Source: Bacillota bacterium
GTDB taxonomy: Bacteria > Bacillota > Clostridia > Peptostreptococcales > Anaerovoracaceae
Reading direction: 5' to 3'
Length of the DNA: 6,888 nt
NCBI GenBank assembly: GCA_017515765.1
Contig: JAFWFF010000161.1
Span: forward strand, 1 to 6,888
Part shown: piece by piece, positions 1 to 4,790 of the stretch
Position numbering within the stretch: position 1 is the first letter of the stretch
How the letters are laid out: every line of letters starts with the position of its first letter
Position numbers and translations under genes: made by a program
The notes under the pieces: generated by a model
What the model saw: only the letters and a program-made list of their open reading frames with translations
What the model was told of the DNA's origin: nothing
Database searches by the model: none

Positions 1-84
1 AAAGACGGCGACCCGGCACCCGGATAGCCGTTTAAGAGCATCTTTCCCGATAAGCATTTCGGTTCGCTGACTAGTCGTTTCCAT
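1..84 (-). CDS. tcdA: tRNA threonylcarbamoyladenosine dehydratase (TcdA/CsdL, ThiF/E1-like), N-terminal fragment
   Basis: Only the first 28 codons are in the window; the gene runs off the left edge in frame. The visible protein starts METTSQRTEMLIGKDALKRL and goes on with SGCRVAVF. This matches the N-terminus of the TcdA/YgdL/YrvM family: a short lead, R(T/N)E-L-IGK-x-x-L, then the first beta strand of the Rossmann fold just before the GxGGVG nucleotide loop, which would lie outside. Family members use ATP to cyclise N6-threonylcarbamoyladenosine (t6A) at tRNA position 37 to the cyclic form ct6A, in the cytoplasm. The start at 84 fits the usual family N-terminus. An in-frame TAA at 96-94 blocks upstream extension, although TTG at 87-85 is formally possible. 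No Shine-Dalgarno site is visible, so the mRNA may be leaderless. The symbol is the tRNA-modification gene, not the clostridial toxin of the same name. Other ThiF/MoeB/HesA relatives cannot be excluded from 28 residues. Confidence 0.72.
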   Translation of the reverse strand, partial: METTSQRTEMLIGKDALKRLSGCRVAVF

Positions 85-92
85 CAAAAAAG

Positions 93-121
93 ATTATATC
101 AGTTTCACGGGATCTTATCCA
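93..121 (-). promoter_or_regulatory. Extended -10 promoter of tcdA, predicted leaderless
   Basis: On the minus strand TATAAT lies at 98-93, preceded by TG one base upstream (TGATATAAT), a perfect extended -10. A -35-like TGGATA (4 of 6 matches to TTGACA) lies at 121-116 with a 17-base spacer. Transcription should start near 86-84, and the ATG is at 84, leaving almost no 5' leader. The TAA inside the -10 is in frame with the gene. Confidence 0.7.
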
Positions 122-168
122 CCGTTTAAGCCCATTTCATCATATTTTAATGCGATTATTTTTACATC

Positions 169-227
169 AAAACGCCCCTCTCCGTTACGCCCGGCAGGAT
201 CGTCCCGCCGCGTCCCGGAAGAGGGGC
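169..227 (-). terminator. Long imperfect hairpin, probable terminator of the lipoprotein gene
   Basis: GCCCCTCT at 174-181 is perfectly complementary to AGAGGGGC at 220-227. The pairing continues with CC/GG across a one-base bulge. Inside, ACGC pairs with GCGT, and an apical stem pairs GGCGGGA with TCCTGCC (one G-T) around a CGA loop, read on the minus strand. The whole forms one long rod with small internal loops. On the minus strand it ends 34 bases past the lipoprotein stop codon and is followed by GTTTT, a short U-tract. A rho-independent terminator is the simplest reading, but the weak U-tract leaves room for a palindromic repeat element or a structured 3' UTR. Confidence 0.55.
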
Positions 228-260
228 ATGTTCAGAATGCCTCAAAATGTTCAAATTTCA

Positions 261-1658
261 CTAATTTCCGCCGCCGGGCCCGCCCTGGCCTCCGCCCGGG
301 AAGCCGCCGGGTCCGCCCATTCCGGGACCGCCTCCGAAGCCTCCCATTCCGGGGCCTCCGCCCTGGCCGCCCATCGCGCCCGGATCGCCCGGCATTCCGC
401 CCATCATCTGATTGCCGATGCTGTTGGTCTCCACTCCGTTCACTATGAGCTTCCCGCCGTTCAGTTCCGCGGTCCCGTCATAGTCAAAAGGCGACTGTGC
501 GGTGATATCGAGCGTTCCGCCATTGATATAGAGGTTCCCGTTGACGTCTACCGCGTCGGTGTCTCCCTGTCCCATGGCGATCTTTACGTACCCGCCGTTG
601 AACTCGCAGATCACCGAATATGCGGTGGATTTGGCTGCTGCGTTGATACCGTCATCGTATGCGGTGATGTCGAATTCCCCGCCGTTTATCTGGACGTATG
701 TGCCCTCGATCGCTTCCGAAGCGTCGATGGTGAAGCCGCCCCCGTCGATCTGGACTATCGTGGTCGCGTGTATACCGTCGTCGTCCGCGTCTATAACAAA
801 AGTGCCTCCGCAGATGTAGATGTACCCTTTGGTGTTGTCGTCGTCATTCTCCGCGTGCAGCCCGTCGTTGACCGCCTTAAGCGTCAGATCGCCTTCCGCG
901 ACAGCTATCGAGTCGTTCGCTTCGACCGCCGTGTCCTCCGCGCTGATAACAATAGTCCCTCCGGTGATCCTGACGTCGTCTTTGCCGGCGATGCCGTTGT
1001 CGCTCGAGTCTATCTTAAGAGTCCCGAGGCCGTTGAGCACCAGGTCGTCTTTCGAGAATATGACAGCGTCTGTATTGGTGTCCCCGTCAGCCGTGAACGT
1101 CCCTGTGACGGACAGTTCGTTCACCGTTCCCTCCGCCGTGGTCACGAAGACTTTGTCGGCGTTCTTAACGTAGATGCATGGAGAGTCGGTATTGGTGATC
1201 TCCGCGCCGTTCAGGACCAGCTGGACCTTGTCATCGTCCGCTGCGTCGACGGTTATCGTTGCTTCCGACGCGCTCCCGCTTATCACATAGACCCCCGCTT
1301 CGGTTATCTCCACGTCCGTCCCGTCCTTCACAGTTATGTACTCTGCCTCCGAAACGTCCGCGGTCTGGGTCAGGTCTCTCTCTGTGAACAGGTCTGTCGC
1401 GTCTATCGCTCCGTCTGACGAGACGTTCGCCGTAAGAGTCACCGCCTCCCCCTGTTCGAGAGTGTTTCCGGCCTCCGCGGTCCCCGTTTCCGCGTCTGTT
1501 TCAACTACTATCGCTTCCTTCTCGACCGTCTCCGCTTCCCCGGCTCCGGCGTCCGCCGTTCCGCAGGCAGCGAGCGAAATAGCCGTCACGCAGGCCATGA
1601 GCGTAAGCAATGTCTGCCTTTTAAAGCTTTTCTTTTTATTTCCGTCAGTGTTTTTCAT
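261..1658 (-). CDS. Carbohydrate-binding domain lipoprotein (Cthe_2159 / DUF4353-like) with Gly-rich tail
   Basis: Predicted 465-residue secreted lipoprotein. The start at 1658 is chosen because GGAGG lies at 1673-1669, ten bases upstream, and because it gives a proper signal peptide: KKKSFKR, a hydrophobic core, and lipobox LAAC with Cys32 as the predicted lipidated residue. An in-frame ATG at 1679 would itself overlap this ribosome site. A low-complexity Ala/Glu/Thr linker follows (about 33-75). Residues about 105-410 form repeated rungs of the type GG-T/E-F-x-I-x-A-x-DDGI-x-A, for example ADDDGIHA (291-298) and AYDDGINA (333-340). This pattern matches the Cthe_2159-type family, whose founding member in Clostridium thermocellum binds acidic and cellulosic polysaccharides through a right-handed parallel beta-helix; the Asp-rich turns may bind calcium. 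Residues about 418-465 are almost only Gly, Pro, Met and Gln. No catalytic motif is visible. Likely role: cell-surface glycan binding. It is monocistronic, between two terminators. Confidence 0.85.
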   Translation of the reverse strand: MKNTDGNKKKSFKRQTLLTLMACVTAISLAACGTADAGAGEAETVEKEAIVVETDAETGTAEAGNTLEQGEAVTLTANVSSDGAIDATDLFTERDLTQTADVSEAEYITVKDGTDVEITEAGVYVISGSASEATITVDAADDDKVQLVLNGAEITNTDSPCIYVKNADKVFVTTAEGTVNELSVTGTFTADGDTNTDAVIFSKDDLVLNGLGTLKIDSSDNGIAGKDDVRITGGTIVISAEDTAVEANDSIAVAEGDLTLKAVNDGLHAENDDDNTKGYIYICGGTFVIDADDDGIHATTIVQIDGGGFTIDASEAIEGTYVQINGGEFDITAYDDGINAAAKSTAYSVICEFNGGYVKIAMGQGDTDAVDVNGNLYINGGTLDITAQSPFDYDGTAELNGGKLIVNGVETNSIGNQMMGGMPGDPGAMGGQGGGPGMGGFGGGPGMGGPGGFPGGGQGGPGGGN

Positions 1659-1736
1659 ATCTGTTTTTCCTCCGGTCATGATCAAAATATGTGTCTTCCG
1701 GGCTTTCCCGGGTCTCTTCTTTCTGTTTTCGCTCTT

Positions 1737-1766
1737 GTTATACCGCGCCAACCTTAAACAAACCTA
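1737..1766 (-). promoter_or_regulatory. Candidate promoter and leader of the lipoprotein gene
   Basis: TATAAC at 1742-1737 on the minus strand is a 5-of-6 match to the -10 consensus. No good -35 is visible at 16-18 bases spacing, and there is no upstream TG. It lies between the hflX terminator and the gene, so a promoter is expected here. The implied leader is about 70 bases and carries a small GC stem, CCGGG/CCCGG (1698-1702 with 1707-1711, four-base loop), before the ribosome site at 1673-1669. Confidence 0.35.
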
Positions 1767-1786
1767 AAGCTTTGATCAAAACACAT

Positions 1787-1810
1787 AAAAAAGCGCCCCC
1801 TGCGGGGCGC
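1787..1810 (-). terminator. Rho-independent terminator of hflX
   Basis: Read on the minus strand, GCGCCCC (1810-1804) pairs perfectly with GGGGCGC (1799-1793) around a four-base loop, followed directly by six T (1792-1787). It begins 11 bases past the hflX stop codon. The plus strand has no T-tract after the stem, so it acts in one direction. Confidence 0.92.
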
Positions 1811-1821
1811 CCCTAAGCAGA

Positions 1822-3060
1822 TCATCTTATCCCAGCGGGAACGAAGGCTTTGATCAAAGTACCCTCGTCCGTGTGTTCCTCGCTGATCACGCGTCCGTAT
1901 CTCCTGATCCTCACAAGCCTCGCGGCGTCGCTGTAAGGGATCAGTTCTTCGATATACGTCCCGTTCCTCTGCAGCACGTTCTCGATCGCGCCGAACAGTT
2001 CTTCGAGCCCGGCGCCGGTCACGCAGCTTATTGGAATGACGTCCTCCGCCCTGCTGTCCCTGAACAAAAGCTTCCGCGTCCCTATCTCCTCAGCGCTGAG
2101 CAGGTCTTCTTTGTTCAGGACCGTGATGACCGGGATATCCTTTACACCGAGCTCATCCAGCGTCTCATAGACGACGTCGCGGTGCATCTCCGCCTCGGAG
2201 GACGATATATCCACGACATGCAGTATGAGGTCTGCGTATCTCGCCTCCTCCAGCGTGCTGCGGAACGCGTCGACCAGATGGTGCGGCAGTTTGTTTATGA
2301 ACCCGACCGTATCGGTCAGCAGGACTTTCATCCCGCCGGGCAGTACAAAAGCGCGTGTCGTCGGGTCGAGCGTCGCGAACAGCTTGTCCTCAGCGAGTAT
2401 CCCCGCGCCCGTCAGCCTGTTCAGCAAAGTCGATTTGCCCGCATTGGTATAGCCGATTATGGCGGCAGTCGGGACCGGGCTCCTGCTGCGTTTCTTCCTG
2501 GTGGTCTCGCGGACGGTCTTCATTGATCTGATCTCTGAAGACAGCCTGGCTATGCGCTTCTGGATGACACGCCTGTCGGTCTCCAGCTTGGTCTCGCCCG
2601 GCCCTCTGGTGCCTATCCCGCCTCCGAGCCGGGACAGCGCCGTGCCCTTTCCCGTGAGCCTGGTGGCGCGGTATTTCAGCTGGGCCATCTCGACCTGGAT
2701 CTTGCCTTCGCTGGTCGTCGCGCGTCCGGCAAATATGTCCAGTATCAGCATGGTCCGGTCTACCACCTTCGCGTCGAGCAAGTCGGCCAGGTTCCTGTGC
2801 TGCGAAGGCGCGAGCTCGTCATCGCAGATGACCGCGTCAGCCTCCAGCGCGTCCATCATCTCACGGAGTTCCTGCACTTTCCCCTTCCCCAGATATGTCA
2901 CCGGGTCGGGATGCGGAAGGTGCTGGATCATCCTCGCGACGATCTCGCCTCCGGCGGTGTCCGCAAGCTCCGCGAGCTCGTCCAGCGAAGCGTCCGCCGT
3001 TTCGTCGTCCTGAGCGACAGCAAACGATATGAATCTTTCTTTTTTGCTCTCGTTTTCCAT
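1822..3060 (-). CDS. hflX: GTPase HflX (ribosome-splitting/rescue factor)
   Basis: A 412-residue cytoplasmic GTPase of typical HflX length. The N-terminal HflX domain (about 10-160) contains YLGKGKV (56-62), the DxELxPSQ region (80-87), the D-R-T-x-x-I-L-D-I-F stretch (101-110) and the GGGIGTRGPGETKLE signature (146-160), followed by a basic helical linker (160-195). The G domain is complete: G1 GYTNAGKST (203-211), G2 around TATLDPTTR (230-236), G3 DTVGF (250-254), G4 NKED (316-319), G5 near SCVTGAGL (345-352). A short C-terminal domain ends AFVPAGIR. Known members bind 50S and 70S ribosomes and split stalled or hibernating ribosomes after stress. The start at 3060 is firm: an in-frame TAG lies at 3072-3070 and the next Met (44) would cut the domain. 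There is no Shine-Dalgarno site. The gene is divergent from the plus-strand operon and ends at a strong terminator. Confidence 0.97.
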   Translation of the reverse strand: MENESKKERFISFAVAQDDETADASLDELAELADTAGGEIVARMIQHLPHPDPVTYLGKGKVQELREMMDALEADAVICDDELAPSQHRNLADLLDAKVVDRTMLILDIFAGRATTSEGKIQVEMAQLKYRATRLTGKGTALSRLGGGIGTRGPGETKLETDRRVIQKRIARLSSEIRSMKTVRETTRKKRSRSPVPTAAIIGYTNAGKSTLLNRLTGAGILAEDKLFATLDPTTRAFVLPGGMKVLLTDTVGFINKLPHHLVDAFRSTLEEARYADLILHVVDISSSEAEMHRDVVYETLDELGVKDIPVITVLNKEDLLSAEEIGTRKLLFRDSRAEDVIPISCVTGAGLEELFGAIENVLQRNGTYIEELIPYSDAARLVRIRRYGRVISEEHTDEGTLIKAFVPAGIR

Positions 3061-3066
3061 GATTTG

Positions 3067-3096
3067 ATTCTATCAGATAACAGTGCCCTGCCGCAA
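3067..3096 (-). promoter_or_regulatory. Extended -10 promoter of hflX, predicted leaderless
   Basis: On the minus strand TAGAAT lies at 3072-3067, preceded by TG one base upstream (TGATAGAAT). A weak -35-like TTGCGG lies at 3096-3091 with an 18-base spacer. Counting the -10 as ending at -7, the start of transcription falls on 3060, the A of the hflX ATG. The first three bases of the -10 are an in-frame TAG stop, so the coding frame cannot extend through it. Confidence 0.68.
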
Positions 3097-3205
3097 GCGC
3101 CTGTGCCGGCGCGCCTTTTATTCGAGAAGTGCCCTTTTCCCGCCGCGCCGCCCAATTTTTGCTTTTTTTATCGCATCGCCGCCAAAAAAATGTGCCCGAT
3201 GCCTC

Positions 3206-3235
3206 CCGGCGCGCCGTAAAACTCGTGGCGGCCGG
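3206..3235. repeat. Imperfect GC-rich inverted repeat in the divergent promoter region
   Basis: CCGGC (3206-3210) pairs with GCCGG (3231-3235), and after a one-base bulge CGCC (3212-3215) pairs with GGCG (3227-3230), closed by a G-T pair around a short A-rich loop. It ends seven bases before the TG of the extended -10 of the plus-strand operon, where an operator would sit. Its left arm also carries the second copy of CCGGCGCGCC, first seen at 3106-3115. The rest of the 3061-3297 gap is GC blocks alternating with A or T tracts; I see no gene in it. Confidence 0.35.
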
Positions 3236-3242
3236 CAAAAAA

Positions 3243-3253
3243 TGATATATACT
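3243..3253 (+). promoter_or_regulatory. Promoter -10 of the DUF5058 / M20 operon
   Basis: The stretch TGATATATACT offers an extended -10 (TG-A-TATATA, 3243-3251) or an overlapping TATACT (3248-3253, 5 of 6 matches). No convincing -35 is visible at the usual distance, which favours the extended -10 reading. Transcription would start near 3258, giving a leader of about 40 bases that contains the Shine-Dalgarno site AAAGGAG at 3282-3288. Confidence 0.5.
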
Positions 3254-3297
3254 TTAGTCAGACAGAGTGAAAGGCTGTCGGAAAGGAGCGTATCAGA

Positions 3298-4098
3298 ATG
3301 ACTCAGCAGCTTAACAGCCCTGTGCTATACCTCATATGCGGGGTCATAGTGCTGTTCGTCGCACTCGTATGCGTGTTCTTCGCCGTACGGGCCTACCGCG
3401 CCGGCAAGGCGATAGGGGTCGACGAGAGCAAATTGAAACAGACCGTCGTAGCCAGCGTTACTTTCGCGATACTTCCGAGCGTGGGTATACTTCTCGGAGT
3501 CATCGCGCTTTCGGGGAGTCTCGGCATACCGTGGCCGTGGCTCAGACTCTCGGTCATCGGAGCCCTGCACTACGAGACCCAGGTCGCCGAAGCGGCGGCG
3601 GAGGCGGTCGGGCTCGACGGGCTCTCGGCGTCCCAGATGACTTCCGAAGCCTTTACCACCATTGCCCTACTCATGAGCGTCTGCATAATGTGGGGAATGG
3701 TCTTCAGCATCTTCACCTGCAAGGGATATACCGCCAGGCTCACCGCGGGATCAAAGAGCAAAGCCTCCGATCCGGGAACAGGCGCGCAGCCGTCAGCAAA
3801 GAAGAAAGGCGCGTTCGCGGGCTTCGGCGACAAGGCCATGACAGCGATGTTCATAGGCCTCGTCTCGGCATACATCGGGAGCTACCTCGGCGGCTGGATC
3901 TCCGGCGGAGGAAAAGGCGTCTTCGCATTCGGCGGCTCATGGCTCCCGCTCGCAGTCGCGGCCTGCGGAGCAGCCGCGATGGCAGTGTTCACTTTGATCA
4001 AAGAGAAGACGAAGGCCGAATGGGTCGACAGCTTCTCGATAGCCGGCAGCATGCTGATCGCGATGACCTGCGCGATCTTCCTCGGCAAACTGGTGTAG
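3298..4098 (+). CDS. DUF5058 family multi-pass membrane protein
   Basis: A 266-residue integral membrane protein of unknown function that I recognise as DUF5058-like. About six hydrophobic segments are visible: 8-31, 49-74, 119-141, 178-200, 213-234 and 246-264. Between the second and third lies a segment with the strongest family signature, PWPWLRLSVIGALHYE (78-93), then an Ala/Glu-rich stretch. A basic, Ser/Lys-rich loop (142-177) divides the protein into two three-helix halves and is probably cytoplasmic. Gly-rich turns (GSYLGGWISGGG, 194-205) fit a transport or channel fold. Arg83, His91, Tyr92 and Glu93 are polar residues in or near the membrane and are candidates for substrate or ion contact. 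It is first in a three-gene operon, 14 bases before the next gene, with ribosome site AAAGGAG nine bases before ATG. Inferred role: one subunit of a two-component transporter serving the M20 enzyme encoded downstream. The family name is fairly sure; the function is a guess from context. Confidence 0.82.
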   Translation: MTQQLNSPVLYLICGVIVLFVALVCVFFAVRAYRAGKAIGVDESKLKQTVVASVTFAILPSVGILLGVIALSGSLGIPWPWLRLSVIGALHYETQVAEAAAEAVGLDGLSASQMTSEAFTTIALLMSVCIMWGMVFSIFTCKGYTARLTAGSKSKASDPGTGAQPSAKKKGAFAGFGDKAMTAMFIGLVSAYIGSYLGGWISGGGKGVFAFGGSWLPLAVAACGAAAMAVFTLIKEKTKAEWVDSFSIAGSMLIAMTCAIFLGKLV

Positions 4099-4106
4099 GG
4101 AGGTGA
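4098..4106 (+). promoter_or_regulatory. Strong ribosome binding site overlapping the upstream stop codon
   Basis: GGGAGGTGA is nearly the full complement of the 16S rRNA 3' end and starts on the last base of the TAG that ends the DUF5058 gene. It fixes the start of the next gene at 4113, six bases downstream. An ATG at 4108 opens only an ATG-AGA-TGA frame and is not used. The arrangement points to translational coupling of the two membrane proteins. Confidence 0.8.
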
Positions 4107-4112
4107 CATGAG

Positions 4113-4790
4113 ATGAACGAAGAATCCAAACGCGAATACTACGATAGATACATCTCTTCCATCCACAGGCTCGGCCGCTTAATGAGCGTGATCGTCCTCG
4201 TGATGCTGCTCGCCGCTCCTTTCATCATGGGCTCCTACCTCGGGGCGATGCCAAACCTCGGCGCCTTCCTCAAAGGCTTCCTGAGCATAGGCCTGGTCTA
4301 CCTGATCAGCTGCGTCGCCGAATACCTGATCTACGTCCCGATGCTCGGCGCCGGCGGAAGCTATCTGGCCTTCATGACAGGCAACCTGATAAACATGAAG
4401 ATACCCTGCGCCATGACGGCGAAGGACATAGTCGGGGCGAAATCCGGAACGCCTGAAAACGAGATAATATCAACGCTTTCGATAGCAGCGTCCTCGCTGG
4501 TCACCATCGTGGTCCTGGCGCTCGGAGTGCTGATGCTGATCCCCCTTCAGCCGGTTCTCCAGTCGCCTGCCCTGCAGCCCGCCTTCGACAACGTGGTGCC
4601 CGCTTTGTTCGGCGCCATGGCGTATAAATACTACCGCGGGAATCTTAAGATCGCAGCCGTCCCGCTCCTCGTCATGGCGGTGCTCTTCATCCTGGTCCCC
4701 GGCCTCACCGGATCGACCAGCTTCATGATCATCCCGAGCGGCGCCATCGCGATCGGCCTCGCATATCTTTATCACAGGAGGGCAAGATGA
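4113..4790 (+). CDS. Multi-pass membrane protein, partner of the DUF5058 protein
   Basis: A 225-residue membrane protein for which I know no functional name. A charged N-terminus (1-18) is followed by hydrophobic segments at about 22-46, 53-76, 118-145, 155-173, 178-197 and 202-222, and it ends in the basic tail HRRAR. The most distinctive stretch, GAGGSYLAFMTGNLINMKIP (79-98), is Gly-rich with polar Ser, Thr and Asn inside a hydrophobic run; such broken helices often line substrate or ion sites in secondary transporters. It is followed by CAMTAKDIVGAKSGTPENE (99-117), probably a cytoplasmic loop with conserved-looking Lys, Asp and Glu. Size and helix count are close to those of the DUF5058 protein, so the two may form a pseudo-symmetric heterodimer. 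The stop codon overlaps the ATG of the M20 gene (ATGA), and the upstream gene ends 14 bases before its start. Transport is an inference from fold-like features and neighbours. Confidence 0.8.
   Translation: MNEESKREYYDRYISSIHRLGRLMSVIVLVMLLAAPFIMGSYLGAMPNLGAFLKGFLSIGLVYLISCVAEYLIYVPMLGAGGSYLAFMTGNLINMKIPCAMTAKDIVGAKSGTPENEIISTLSIAASSLVTIVVLALGVLMLIPLQPVLQSPALQPAFDNVVPALFGAMAYKYYRGNLKIAAVPLLVMAVLFILVPGLTGSTSFMIIPSGAIAIGLAYLYHRRAR

Noticed and set aside
28..130. Direct repeat CCGTTTAAG at 28-36 and 122-130
   Set aside because: Nine bases only, one copy lies inside the tcdA coding sequence, and no extended similarity or flanking structure suggests an attachment site or repeat element.
150..1418. 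A long open frame on the plus strand (422 codons) antisense to the lipoprotein gene
   Set aside because: Its sequence has no recognisable domain, no ribosome site at the start, and odd Val/Arg/Asp-rich composition. The minus-strand gene has a signal peptide, lipobox and repeated family motif, so the plus-strand frame is a shadow of biased codon use.
1848..1859. Palindrome CTTTGATCAAAG, also at 3992-4003, and nearly so at 1770-1781, as a possible shared operator
   Set aside because: The two perfect copies lie inside coding sequence and both encode Thr-Leu-Ile-Lys with the same codons, so chance plus codon preference explains them. They do not match the FNR/CRP consensus, which needs a four-base gap. 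Only the imperfect copy at 1770-1781 is intergenic.
2861..3238. Minus-strand frame of 125 codons spanning the hflX start and the intergenic gap
   Set aside because: Out of frame with hflX, Arg/Lys-rich without a recognisable domain, and it overlaps the hflX promoter and well-supported coding region.
3061..3297. A possible small RNA or riboswitch in the divergent gap
   Set aside because: No known riboswitch core was recognised, and the A/T tracts do not directly follow the GC stems as they would in a terminator-ended small RNA. Only promoters and an inverted repeat can be supported.
3336..4106. A 256-codon frame overlapping the DUF5058 gene in another plus-strand frame
   Set aside because: It is extremely Arg-rich and low in hydrophobic residues, typical of a shifted reading of a GC-rich gene. 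The DUF5058 frame has membrane segments, a family motif and a ribosome site.
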